Assembly: GCA_032622095.1 (NCBI GenBank) | Contig: CP136063.1 | Span: 24,616,987-24,680,986, forward strand | Length of the DNA: 64,000 nucleotides | From: Siphonodentalium dalli | Taxonomy: Eukaryota; Mollusca; Scaphopoda; Gadilida; Siphonodentaliidae | Reading direction: 5' to 3' | In this document: positions 21,447-34,900 of the stretch, in pieces | Layout: each line of letters begins with the position of its first letter | How positions within the stretch are numbered: the first letter of the stretch is position 1 | The notes under the pieces: model-generated | What the model was told of the DNA's origin: nothing | Databases searched by the model: none | The model's input: only the letters and a program-made list of their open reading frames with translations | Position numbers and translations under genes: made by a program

Positions 21447-21536
21447 GTGAGTATTCCTCTTTTAACTCTTTCTTTTCTAAATGGATTCTCCCACCTAGTT
21501 ATAAAATAATGTTTTGGAATGGTCTATTATTCATCT

Positions 21537-21544
21537 GGGGGGGG
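21537..21544. repeat. Short G-run
   Basis: Eight Gs followed by tggtg; simple sequence in the intron after exon F. Confidence 0.6.
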
Positions 21545-21615
21545 TGGTGTTGCTGGAAAAATACAAGCAGACAGATTATGAAAGTACAGAGATGTCCTGT
21601 TTATTGGAGGGTGAT

Positions 21616-21664
21616 TTCAGATAATAAGTTCATCAAACGACCAATGTTGAACTTATTATCTGAA
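21616..21664. repeat. Small hairpin
   Basis: Arms ttcagataataagttca and tgaacttattatctgaa around a short loop. The following phrase atctgaacatttcctaaggg also occurs at about 8370. Confidence 0.75.
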
Positions 21665-21703
21665 CATTTCCTAAGGGAATTATACACATCAATATAATTT
21701 ATT

Positions 21704-21835
21704 TGGTGGATTGAGGGTAACATGGTGTGACATTGATGGCTTGGAGTTTATGTTCAAACGAGTCACAAAGCGACAAGGATGAAAATTGGCTCCGAGCCGT
21801 CAATGTCACATCATGTTACCGTCAATTCACCACAA
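21704..21835. mobile_element. Fold-back MITE, about 43-bp arms
   Basis: The left arm (ttggtggattgagggtaaca, then tggtgtgacattgatggctt) and right arm (ctccgagccgtcaatgtcac, then atcatgttaccgtcaattca) are reverse complements with a few mismatches. Intronic. Confidence 0.8.
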
Positions 21836-22486
21836 TAACATATATGTTTTGCTGACAGTCATGGTCATTCTTAGAAATTTGACATTTATTCCAAAGAATG
21901 ATCAGCAGAAAATGTCAAAATCTCCTATCGCTATCGCCATTACATTGTTCAACATAATAAACATCATGAAAAAAGTAGGCCAGCGAGAGACAACGAAAAT
22001 GGTTGGCCTGGTTTCCCTTATGTTGACGGCTCGAGACATAAACATGGGATATGTTGTGCGGCTCTCTGACCAATCAATGTCGCAGTTTCTTACTGGAGTA
22101 TTTAGTATAGAAAGACTGTCTCTAGCTTTTACAGACTTTTGCATTAATTATCAACTCATAAAATATTTGCATATGTAAACTATAGGTGGCCAAATTCACA
22201 TTTGTTTATAATTGAACTGAAGCAGAATTTAGTAGCACTGAGTGACAACAATTGCACCACTCAATTGCACCGAACTGCAACCATTTGTGCTGAAGTGTAA
22301 TTCATTGTGGTGAAGTAAAATAAAAAATAATTAAAAATGATATAATGAATGAATGGGAATCTATAGTGCATACTACATTGATAACTCAATAGGAGAGTGA
22401 TTTGATGAATCAACAGGTTAAAATGTACATCCAGTGTTTCAATTTAAGCCATTATTGTGAATGTTCCATTCTTTTCTAGCTGTGTG
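21836..22486. other. Intronic sequence with one long but unsupported ORF
   Basis: A plus-strand frame of 130 codons (21786-22178) starts inside the preceding palindrome and crosses into AT-rich sequence; a minus-strand frame overlaps it. It has no family likeness, no splice sites and no promoter cues that I can see. I treat it as chance. The block aattgcacc...attcattgtggtg near 22250-22310 shows no structure. Confidence 0.35.
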
Positions 22487-22733
22487 TTAACCCTTCCATG
22501 ACTGGAGCTTCCTGAATTTTTGGGAAAACCCTGTGCCAATGCATTCTCTTATATATGTGAGTCTGCCTTGCATATATAAGTGAATAAATTGGCCTAACAA
22601 TATTTACCTTGTAAGCCAGTGCATTCTCTTATATATGATAGGCTCTCTATGGGAGACTCACATATATAAGAGAATGCTTTGGCACAGGATCTTTAAAGCT
22701 ACACCAGCGCAGCTCCCATCATGAAAGGGTTAA
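22487..22733. mobile_element. piggyBac-type MITE, double-hairpin family, copy 4 (reversed)
   Basis: Intact TTAA at both borders (22487-22490 and 22730-22733). It starts CCCTTCCATGACTGGAGCTT and ends with the agctcccatcatgaaaggg end, so it is oriented as copy 2. The first stem-loop is shortened by an internal deletion; the second is complete. It ends 38 bp before exon G. Confidence 0.9.
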
Positions 22734-22771
22734 TGAACCATATAATATTACATGAGTATCTTTAATTTCAG

Positions 22772-22855
22772 CCTAATTAAACATTGCATCTATGCTAAAA
22801 TATCAGTAGGTCGCTGGGAACTGGACCGGATACAAGGACTGCAGTATACAGCACA
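22772..22855 (+). CDS. ADGRV1: ADGRV1-like adhesion GPCR, last recognised exon (exon G), source of the 37-bp array
   Basis: Acceptor ctttaatttcag|C, donor GCACA|gtaagt. The leading C completes Phe with TT from exon F. The 27 codons read LIKHCIYAKISVGRWELDRI and QGLQYTA, leaving CA. 'GRWELDR' and the preceding Cys fit a beta-rich continuation of the same extracellular region. The last 14 bases of this exon together with the first bases of the intron are the repeat unit of the 33-kb array that begins here. The next exon must begin by supplying one base. No GPS or seven-helix exon was recognised downstream; the 62926 exon is in the right phase but unproven. Confidence 0.7.
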
Positions 22856-25800
22856 GTAAGTCATCATTATTCTCCTCTTGGTATACAATGCATTTAGTCG
22901 TCATCATTCTCCTCTCGATATACAGCACAGTAAGTCACCATCGTTCTCCTTTCAGTATACAACACAGTAAGTCATCATTATTCTCCTCTTGGTATACAAT
23001 GCATTTAGTCGTCATCATTCTCCTCTCAATATACAGCACAGTAAGTCATCATCATTCTCCTCTTAGTATACAGCACAGTAAGTCACCATCATTCTCCTCT
23101 CAGTATACACACACTAAGTCACCAACATTCTCCTCTCAGTATTCAGCACAGTAAGTCACCATCATTCTCCTCTCAGTATTCAGCACAGTAAGTCACCATC
23201 ATTCTCCTCTCAGTATACAGCACAGTAAGTCATCATCATTCTCCTCTCAGTATACAGTCATGTAAGTCATCATCATTCTCCTCTCAGTATACAGTCATGT
23301 AAGTCATCATCATTCTCCTCTCAGTATACAACACAGTAAGTCACCATCATTCTCCTCTCAGTATAAAGCACAGTAAGTCACCATCATTCTCCTCTCAGTA
23401 TACAGCCATGTAAGTCATCATAATTCTCCTCTCAGTATACAACACAGTAAGTCACCATCATTCTCCTCTCAGTATTCAGCACAGGAGTCATCATCATTCT
23501 CCTCTCAGTATTCAGCACAGTAAGTCATCATCATTCTCCTTTCAGTATACAACACAGTAAGTCACCATCATTCTCCTCTCAGTATTCAGCACACTAAGTC
23601 ATCATCATTCACATCTCAGTATTCAGCACAGTAAGTCATCATCATTCTCCTCTCAGTATACAGCACAGTAAGTCATCATCATTCTCCTCTCAGTATACAG
23701 CACAGTAAGTCATCATCATTCTCCTTTCAGTATACAGCACAATAAGTCATCATCATTCTCCTCTCAGTATACAGCACAGTAAGTCACCATCATTCTCCTC
23801 TCAGTATACAGCATAGCAAGTCATCATCATTCTCCTCTCAGTATACAGCACAGTAAGTTATCATCATCCTCCTCTCAGTATACAGCACAGTAAGTCAGCA
23901 ACATTCTCCTTTCAGTATACAGCACAGTAAGTCACCATCATTCTCCTTTCAGTATACAGCACAGTAAGTCACCATCATTCTCCTCTCAGTATACAGCCAT
24001 GTAAGTCACCATCGTTCTCCTCTCAGTATACAGCACAGTAAGTCATCATCATTCTCCTCTCAGTATACAGCACAGTAAGTCATCATCATTCTCCTTTCAG
24101 TATACAGCACAATAAGTCATCATCATTCTCCTCTCAGTATACAGCACAGTAAGTCACCATCATTCTCCTCTCAGTATACAGCATAGCAAGTCATCATCAT
24201 TCTCCTCTCAGTATACAGCACAGTAAGTCACCATCATTCTCCTCTCAGTATACAGCATAGCAAGTCATCATCATTCTCCTCTCAGTATACAGCACAGTAA
24301 GTTATCATCATCCTCCTCTCAGTATACAGCACAGTAAGTCACCATCATTCTCCTCTCAGTATACAGCATAGCAAGTCATCATCATTCTCCTCTCAGTATA
24401 CAGCACAGTAAGTTATCATCATCCTCCTCTCAGTATACAGCACAGTAAGTCAGCAACATTCTCCTTTCAGTATACAGCACAGTAAGTCACCATCATTCTC
24501 CTCTCAGTATACAGCATAGCAAGTCATCATCATTCTCCTCTCAGTATACAGCACAGTAAGTCACCATCATTCTCCTCTCAGTATACAGCATAGCAAGTCA
24601 TCATCATTCTCCTCTCAGTATACAGCACAGTAAGTTATCATCATCCTCCTCTCAGTATACAGCACAGTAAGTCACCATCATTCTCCTCTCAGTATACAGC
24701 ATAGCAAGTCATCATCATTCTCCTCTCAGTATACAGCACAGTAAGTTATCATCATCCTCCTCTCAGTATACAGCACAGTAAGTCAGCAACATTCTCCTTT
24801 CAGTATACAGCACAGTAAGTCACCATCATTCTCCTTTCAGTATACAGCACAGTAAGTCACCATCATTCTCCTCTCAGTATACAGCCATGTAAGTCACCAT
24901 CGTTCTCCTATCAGTATACAGCACAGTAAGTCACCATCATTCTCCTCTCAATATACAGCACAGTAAGTCACCATCATTCTCCTTTCAGTATACAGCACAG
25001 TAAGTTATCATCATTCTCCTCTCAGTATACAGCACAGTAAGTTATCATCATTCTCCTCTCAGTATACAGCACAGTAAGTCATCATCATTCTCCTCTCAGT
25101 ATTCAGCACAGTAATTCACCATCATTCTCCTCTCAGTATTCAGCATAGTAAGTCACCATCATTCTCCTCTCAGTATACAGCACAGTAAGTCATCATCATT
25201 CTCCTCTCAGTATTCAGCACAGTAATTCACCATCATTCTCCTCTCAGTATATAGCATAGTAAGTCACCATCATTCTCCTCTCAGTATACAGCACAGTAAG
25301 TCATCATCATTCTCCTCTCAGTATTCAGCATACTAAGTCACCATCATTCTCCTCTCAGTATATAGCATAGTAAGTCACCATCATTCTCCTCTCAGTATAC
25401 AGCACAGTAAGTCACCATCATTCTCCTCTCAGTATACAGCACAGTAAGTCACCATTATTCTCCTCTCAGTATTCAGCATAGTAAGTCACCATCATTCTCC
25501 TCTCAGTATACAGCACAGTAAGTCATCATCATTCTCCTCTCAGTATTCAGCACAGTAATTCACCATCATTCTCCTCTCAGTATATAGCATAGTAAGTCAC
25601 CATCATTCTCCTCTCAGTATACAGCACAGTAAGTCATCATCATTCTCCTCTCAGTATTCAGCACAGTAATTCACCATCATTCTCCTCTCAGTATTCAGCA
25701 TAGTAAGTCACCATCATTCTCCTCTCAGTATACAGCACAGTAAGTCATCATCATTCTCCTCTCAGTATTCAGCACAGTAATTCACCATCATTCTCCTCTC

Positions 25801-28800
25801 AGTATATAGCATAGTAAGTCACCATCATTCTCCTCTCAGTATACAGCACAGTAAGTCATCATCATTCTCCTCTCAGTATTCAGCATACTAAGTCACCATC
25901 ATTCTCCTCTCAGTATATAGCATAGTAAGTCACCATCATTCTCCTCTCAGTATACAGCACAGTAAGTCACCATCATTCTCCTCTCAGTATACAGCACAGT
26001 AAGTCACCATTATTCTCCTCTCAGTATACAGCCATGTAAGTCACCATCATTCTCCTCTCAGTATACAGCCATGTAAGTCACCATCATTCTCCTCTCAGTA
26101 TATAGCACAGTAAGTCACCATCATTCTCCTCTCAGTATACAGCCATGTAAGTCACCATCATTCTCCTCTCGGTATACAGCACAGTAAGTCACCATCATTC
26201 TCCTCTCAGTATACAGCCATGTAAGTCACCATCATTCTCCTCTCAGCATACAGTACAGTAAGTCACCACCATTCTCCTCTCAGTATACAGCACAGTAAGT
26301 CACCATCATTCTCCTCTCAGTATACAGCACAGTAAGTCATCATCATTCTCCTCTCAGTATTCAGCATAGTAAGTCACCATCATTCTCCTCTCAGTATACA
26401 GCACAGTAAGTCATCATCATTCTCCTCTCAGTATACAGCCATGTAAGTCACCATCATTCTCCTCTCGGTATACAGCACAGTAAGTCACCATCATTCTCCT
26501 CTCAGTATACAGCCATGTAAGTCACCATCATTCTCCTCTCAGTATACAGCACAGTAAGTCATCATCATTCTCCTCTCAGTATTCAGCATAGTAAGTCACC
26601 ATCATTCTCCTCTCGGTATACAGCACAGTAAGTCATCATCATTCTCCTCTCAGTATACAGCCATGTAAGTCACCATCATTCTCCTCTCAGCATACAGTAC
26701 AGTAAGTCACCACCATTCTCCTCTCAGTATACAGCACAGTAAGTCACCATCATTCTCCTCTCAGTATACAGCACAGTAAGTCACCATCATTCTCCTCTCA
26801 GTATTCAGCATAGTAAGTCACCATCATTCTCCTCTCAGTATACAGCACAGTAATTCACCATCATTCTCCTCTCAGTATTCAGCATAGTAAGTCATCATCA
26901 TTCTCCTCTCAGTATTCAGCACAGTAATTCACCATCATTCTCCTCTCAGTATTCAGCATACTAAGTCACCATCATTCTCCTCTCAGTATTCAGCACAGTA
27001 AGTCACCATCATTCTCCTCTCAGTATACAGCACAGTAAGTCACCATCATTCTCCTCTCAGTATACAGCACAGTAAGTCACCATCATTCTCCTCTCAGTAT
27101 ACAGCACAGTAAGTCATCATCATTCTCCTCTCAGTATTCAGCATAGTAAGTCACCATCATTCTCCTCTCAGTATACAACACAGTAAGTCACCATCATTCT
27201 CCTCTCAGTATTCAGCACAGTAAGTCACCATCATTCTCCTCTCAGTATACAGCACAGTAAGTCACCATCATTCTCCTCTCAGTATACAGCACAGTAAGTC
27301 ACCATCATTCTCCTCTCAGTATACAGCACAGTAAGTCACCATCATTCTCCTCTCAGTATTCAGCATAGTAAGTCACCATCATTCTCCTCACAGTATACAG
27401 CACAGTAATTCACCATCATTCTCCTCTCAGTATTCAGCATAGTAAGTCATCATCATTCTCCTCTCAGTATTCAGCACAGTAATTCACCATCATTCTCCTC
27501 TCAGTATTCAGCATACTAAGTCACCATCATTCTCCTCTCAGTATATAGCATAGTAAGTCACCATCATTCTCCTCTCAGTATACAGCACAGTAAGTCACCA
27601 TCATTCTCCTCTCAGTATACAACACAGTAAGTCACCATCATTCTCCTCTCAGTATACAGCACAGTAATTCACCATCATTCTCCTCTCAGTATTCAGCATA
27701 GTAAGTCATCATCATTCTCCTCTCAGTATTCAGCACTGTAATTCACCATCATTCTCCTCTCAGTATTCAGCATACTAAGTCACCATCATTCTCCTCTCAG
27801 TATATAGCATAGTAAGTCACCATCATTCTCCTCTCAGTATACAGCACAGTAAGTCACCATCATTCTCCTCTCAGTATACAGCACAGTAAGTCACCATTAT
27901 TCTCCTCTCAGTATACAGCCATGTAAGTCACCATCATTCTCCTCTCAGTATACAGCCATGTAAGTCACCATCATTCTCCTCTCAGTATATAGCACAGTAA
28001 GTCACCATCATTCTCCTCTCAGTATACAGCCATGTAAGTCACCATCATTCTCCTCTCGGTATACAGCACAGTAAGTCACCATCATTCTCCTCTCAGTATA
28101 CAGCCATGTAAGTCACCATCATTCTCCTCTCAGCATACAGCACAGTAAGTCATCATCATTCTCCTCTCAGTATACAGCACAGTAAGTCATCATCATTCTC
28201 CTCTCAGTATACAGCCATGTAAGTCACCATCATTCTCCTCGCAGTATACAGCACAGTAAGTCATCATCATTCTACTCTCAGTATACAACACAGTAAGTAA
28301 CCATCATTCTCCCCTCAGTATACAGCACAGTAAGTCATCATCATTCTCCTCGCAGTATACAACACAGTAAGTCATCATCATTCTACTCTCAGTATACAAC
28401 ACAGTAAGTAACCATCATTCTCCCCTCAGTATACAGCACAGGAAGTCATCATCATTCTCCTCTCAGTATACAACACAGTAAGTCACCATCATTCTCCTCT
28501 CAGTATAAAGCACAGTAAGTCATCATCATTCTCTCAGTATACAGCACAGTAAGTCACCATCATTCTACTCTCAGTATACAGCCATGTAAGTCATCATCAT
28601 TCTCCTCTCAGTATACAGCACAGTAAGTCATCATCATTCTCCTCTCAGTATACAGCCATGTAAGCCGCCATCATTCTCCTCTCAGTATACAGCACAGTAA
28701 GTCATCATCATTCTCCTCTCAGTATACAGCATAGTAAGTCATCATCATTCTCCTCTCAGTATACAGCACAGTAAGTCATCATCATTCTACTCTCAGTATA

Positions 28801-31139
28801 CAACACAGTAAGTCATCATCATTCTCCTCTCAGTATACAGCGCAGTAAGTCATCATCATTCTCCTCTCAGTATACAGCACAGTAAGTCATCATCATTCTC
28901 CTCTCAGTATACAGCCATGTAAGTCACCATCATTCTCCTCGCAGTATACAGCACAGTAAGTCATCATCATTCTACTCTCAGTATACAACACAGTAAGTAA
29001 CCATCATTCTCCCCTCAGTATACAGCACAGGAAGTCATCATCATTCTCCTCTCAGTATACAACACAGTAAGTCACCATCATTCTCCTCTCAGTATAAAGC
29101 ACAGTAAGTCATCATCATTCTCTCAGTATACAGCACAGTAAGTCACCATCATTCTACTCTCAGTATACAGCCATGTAAGTCATCATCATTCTCCTCTCAG
29201 TATACAGCACACTCAGTATACAGCACAGTAAGTCACCATCATTCTCCTTTCAGTATACAACACAGTAAGTCATCAATATTCTCCTCTCAGTATACAACAC
29301 AGTAAGTCATCATCATTCTCCTTTCAGTATACAGCACATTAAGTCATCATCATTCTCCTCTCAGTATACAGCACAGTATACAGCATATTAAGTCACCATC
29401 ATTCTCCTTTCAGTATACAACACAGTAGGTCATCATCATTCTCCTTTCAGTATACAGCACAGTAAGTTATCATCATTCTCCTCTCAGTATACAGCACAGT
29501 AAGTCACCATCATTCTCCTCTCAGTATACAGCACATTAATTCATCATCATTCTCCTCTCAGTATTCAGCACAGTAAGTCACCATCATTCTCCTCTCAGTA
29601 TACAGCACAGTAAGCCATCATCATTCTCCTCTCAGTATACAACACAGTAAGTTATCATCATTCTCCTCTCAGTATACAGCACTGTAAGTCATCATCATCA
29701 TCATCCTCTCGGTATACAACACAGTAAGTCATCATCATTCTCCTCTCAGTATTCAGCACAGTAAGTCATCATTCTCCTCTCAGTATACAACACAGTAAGT
29801 CATCATCATCATCCTCTCAGTATACAGCACAGTAAGTTATCATCTCTCACCTCTCAGTATACATCATAGTAAGTCGCCATCATTCTCCTCTCAGTATACA
29901 CACACTAAGTCATCATAATTCTCCTCTCAGTATACAGCCATGTAAGTCATCATTCTCCTTTCAGTATTCAGCACAGTAAGTCACCATCATTCTCCTCTCA
30001 GTATACAGCACAGTAAGTCATCATTATTCTCCTCTCAGTATACACACACTAAGTCATCATCATTCTCCTCTCAGTATTAAGCACAGTAAGCCGCCATCAT
30101 TCTCCTCTCAGTATACAGCACAGTAAGTCATCATCATTCCCCTCTCAGTATACAACACAGTAAGTCACCATCATTCTCCTCTCAGTATACAGCACAGTAA
30201 GTCACCATCATTCTCCTCTCAGTATACAGCACAGTAAGTCACCATCATTCTCCTCTCAGTATTCAGCACAGTAAGTCACCATCATTCTCCTTTCAGTATT
30301 CAGCACAGTAAGTCACCATCATTCTCCTTTCAGTATTCAGCACAGTAAGTCACCATCATTCTCCTTTCAGTATTCAGCACAGTAAGTCACCATCATTCTC
30401 CCCTCAGTATACAGCACAGTAAGTCACCATCATTCTCCTTTCAGTATACAACACAGTAAGTCACCATCATTCTCCTCTCAGTATACAGCACAGTAAGTCA
30501 TCATCATTCTCCTCTCAGTATACAGCACAGTAAGTCATCATTATTCTCCTTTCAGTATTCAGCACAGTAAGTCACCATCATTCTCCTCTCAGTATACAGC
30601 ACAGTAAGTCATCATCATTCTCCTCTCAGTATACAGCACAGTAAGTCATCATCATTCTCCTCTCAGTATTCAGCACAGTAAGTCACCATCATTCTCCTTT
30701 CAGTATTCAGCACAGTAAGTCACCATCATTCTCCTTTCAGTATACAACACAGTAAGTCATCATCATTCTCCTCTCAGTATACAGCACAGTAAGTCATCAT
30801 CATTCTCCTCTCAGTATTCAGCACAGTAAGTCACCATCATTCTCCTTTCAGTATTCAGCACAGTAAGTCACCATCATTCTCCCCTCAGTATACAGCACAG
30901 TAAGTCACCATCATTCTCCTCTCAGTATACAGCACAGTAAGTCACCATCATTCTCCTCTCAGTATACAGCACAGTAAGTCATCATCATTCTCCTCTCAGT
31001 ATACAGCACAGTAAGTCATCATTATTCTCCTCTCAGTATACAGCACAGTAAGTCATCATCATTCTCCTCTCAGTATACAACACAGTAAGTCATCATCATT
31101 CTCCTCTCAGTATACAGCACAGTAAGTCATCATCATTCT

Positions 31140-31970
31140 CCTCTCAGTATACAGCGCAGTAAGTCATCATCATTCTCCTCTCAGTATACAGCATAGTAAG
31201 TCATCATCATTCTCCTCTCAGTATACAGCACAGTAAGTCATCATCATTCTCCTCTCAGTATACAACACAGTAAGTCATCATCATTCTCCTCTCAGTATAC
31301 AGCACAGTAAGTCATCATCATTCTCCTCTCAGTATACAGCGCAGTAAGTCATCATCATTCTCCTCTCAGTATACAGCATAGTAAGTCATCATCATTCTCC
31401 TCTCAGTATACAGCACAGTAAGTCATCATCATTCTCCTCTCAGTATTCAGCATACTAAGTCACCATCATTCTCCTCTCAGTATACAGCACAGTAAGTCAT
31501 CATCATTCTCCTCTCAGTATACAACACAGTAAGTCATCATCATTCTCCTCTCAGTATACAGCACAGTAAGTCATCATCATTCTCCTCTCAGTATACAGCG
31601 CAGTAAGTCATCATCATTCTCCTCTCAGTATACAGCATAGTAAGTCATCATCATTCTCCTCTCAGTATACAGCACAGTAAGTCATCATCATTCTCCTCTC
31701 AGTATACAACACAGTAAGTCATCATCATTCTCCTCTCAGTATACAGCACAGTAAGTCATCATCATTCTCCTCTCAGTATACAGCGCAGTAAGTCATCATC
31801 ATTCTCCTCTCAGTATACAGCATAGTAAGTCATCATCATTCTCCTCTCAGTATACAGCACAGTAAGTCATCATCATTCTCCTCTCAGTATACAACACAGT
31901 AAGTCATCATCATTCTCCTCTCAGTATACAGCACAGTAAGTCATCATCATTCTCCTCTCAGTATACAGCC
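31140..31970 (+). repeat. Higher-order repeat, period about 185 bp (five units)
   Basis: The diagnostic variant acagcgcag appears near 31152, 31337, 31595 and 31783. The order cgcag, catag, cacag, aacacag, cacag repeats between them, with one interval enlarged to seven units by two extra copies. Near-identity of the blocks implies recent local amplification. Confidence 0.75.
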
Positions 31971-34900
31971 ATGTAAGCCGCCATCATTCTCCTCGCAGTA
32001 TACAACACAGTAAGTCATCATCATTCTACTCTCAGTATACAGCACAGTAAGTCATCATCATTCTCCTCGCAGTATACAGCCATGTAAGTCATCATCATTC
32101 TACTCTCAGTATACAACACAGTAAGTCATCATCATTCTCCTCGCAGTATACAGCACAGTAAGTCACCATCATTCTCCTCTCAGTATACAACACAGTAAGT
32201 CATCATCATTCTCCTCGCAGTATACAGCACAGTAAGTCATCATCATTCTCCTCGCAGTATACAGCACAGTAAGTCATCATCATTCTCCTCTCAGTATACA
32301 GCCATGTAAGTTATCATCATTCTCCTCTCAGTATACAGCATAGTAAGTAACCATCATTCTCCTCTCAGTATACAGCACAGTAAGTCATCATCATTCTCCT
32401 CGCAGTATACAGCACAGTAAGTCACCATCATTCTCCTCTCAGTATACAACACAGTAAGTCATCATCATTCTCCTCGCAGTATACAGCACAGTAAGCCGCC
32501 ATCATTCTCCTCGCAGTATACAACACAGTAAGTCATCATCATTCTCCTCTCAGTATACAGCCATGTAAGTTATCATCATTCTCCTCTCAGTATACAGCCA
32601 TGTAAGCCGCCATCATTCTCCTCGCAGTATACAGCCATGTAAGTTATCATCATTCTCCTCTCAGTATACAGCCATGTAAGCCGCCATCATTCTCCTCGCA
32701 GTATACAGCCATGTAAGTTATCATCATTCTCCTCTCAGTATACAGCCATGTAAGTTATCATCATTCTCCTCTCAGTATACAGCATACTCAGTATACAGCA
32801 CAGTAAGTCATCATCATTCTCCTCTCAGTATACAGCCATGTAAGTTATCATCATTCTCCTCTCAGTATACAGCACAGTAAGTAACCATCATTCTCCTCTC
32901 AGTATACAGCACAGTAAGTCATCATCATTCTCCTCTCAGTATACAGCACAGTAAGTAACCATCATTCTCCTCTCAGTATACAGCATAGTAAGTAATCATC
33001 ATTCTCCTCTCAGTATACAACACAGTAAGTCACCATCATTCTCCTCGCAGTATACAGCACAGTAAGTTATCATCATTCTCCTCTCAGTATACAACACAGT
33101 AAGTCATCATCATTCTCCTCTCAGTATACAGCCATGTAAGCCGCCATCATTCTCCTCTCAGTATACAGCACAGTAAGTCACCATCATTCTACTCTCAGTA
33201 TACAGCACAGTAAGTTATCATCATTCTCCTCTCAGTATACAGCACAGTAAGTTATCATCATTCTCCTCTCAGTATACAGCCATGTAAGCCGCCATCATTC
33301 TCCTCTCAGTATACAACACAGTAAGTCATCATCATTCTCCTCTCAGTATACAGCCATGTAAGCCGCCATCATTCTCCTCTCAGTATACAGCACAGTAAGT
33401 TATCATCATTCTCCTCTCAGTATACAACACAGTAAGTCATCATCATTCTCCTCTCAGTATACAACACAGTAAGTCACCATCATTCTCCTCTCAGTATACA
33501 GCACAGTAAGTCATCATCATTCTCCTCTCAGTATACAGCCATGTAAGCCGCCATCATTCTCCTCTCAGTATACAGCATAGTAAGTAATCATCATTCTCCT
33601 CTCAGTATACAACACAGTAAGTCATCATCATTCTCCTCTCAGTATACAGCCATGTAAGCCGCCATCATTCTCCTCGCAGTATACAGCACAGTAAGTCATC
33701 ATCATTCTCCTCTCAGTATACAGCACAGTAAGTCATCATCATTCTCCTCTCAGTATACAGCACAGTAAGTCATCATCATTCTCCTCTCAGTATACAGCAC
33801 AGTAAGTTATCATCATTCTCCTCTCAGTATACAGCACAGTAAGTCATCATCATTCTCCTCTCAGTATACAGCACAGTAAGTCATCATCATTCTCCTCTCA
33901 GTATACAGCACAGTAAGTCACCATCATTCTCCTCTCAGTATACAGCACAGTAAGTCATCATCATTCTCCTCTCAGTATACAGCACAGTAAGTCATCATCA
34001 TTCTCCTCTCAGTATACAGCACAGTAAGTCATCATCATTCTCCTCGCAGTATACAGCACAGTAAGTCATCATCATTCTCCTCTCAGTATACAGCACAGTA
34101 AGTCATCATTATTCTCCTCTCAGTATACAGCCATGTAAGTCACCATCATTCTCCTCTCAGTATACAGCACAGTAAGTTATCATCATTCTCCTCTCAGTAT
34201 ACAGCCATGTAAGCCGCCATCATTCTCCTCTCAGTATACAGCACAGTAAGTTATCATCATTCTCCTCTCAGTATACAGCACAGTAAGTCATCATCATTCT
34301 CCTCTCAGTATTCAGCACAGTAAGTCACCATCATTCTCCTCTCAGTATACAGCCATGTAAGCCGCCATCATTCTCCTCTCAGTATACAACACAGTAAGTC
34401 ATCATCATTCTCCTCTCAGTATACAGCCATGTAAGCCGCCATCATTCTCCTCTCAGTATACAGCACAGTAAGTTATCATCATTCTCCTCTCAGTATACAA
34501 CACAGTAAGTCATCATCATTCTCCTCTCAGTATACAACACAGTAAGTCATCATCATTCTCCTCTCAGTATACAACACAGTAAGTCATCATCATTCTCCTC
34601 TCAGTATACAGCCATGTAAGCCGCCATCATTCTCCTCGCAGTATACAGCACAGTAAGTTATCATCATTCTCCTCTCAGTATACAGCCATGTAAGCCGCCA
34701 TCATTCTCCTCGCAGTATACAGCACAGTAAGTCATCATCATTCTCCTCTCAGTATACAGCACAGTAAGTCATCATCATTCTCCTCGCAGTATACAACACA
34801 GTAAGTCATCATCATTCTCCTCTCAGTATACAGCATAGTAAGTAATCATCATTCTCCTCTCAGTATACAGCCATGTAAGCCGCCATCATTCTCCTCGCAG

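Noticed and set aside
21786-22178. 130-codon plus-strand frame and an overlapping minus-strand frame
   Set aside because: Begins inside a fold-back MITE, overlapped by another frame, no recognisable domain; treated as chance.
22888-23154. An 88-codon plus-strand frame at the start of the 37-bp array
   Set aside because: It is open only because early diverged units lack the usual TAA. The peptide is a period-37 repeat product with no independent coding signal.
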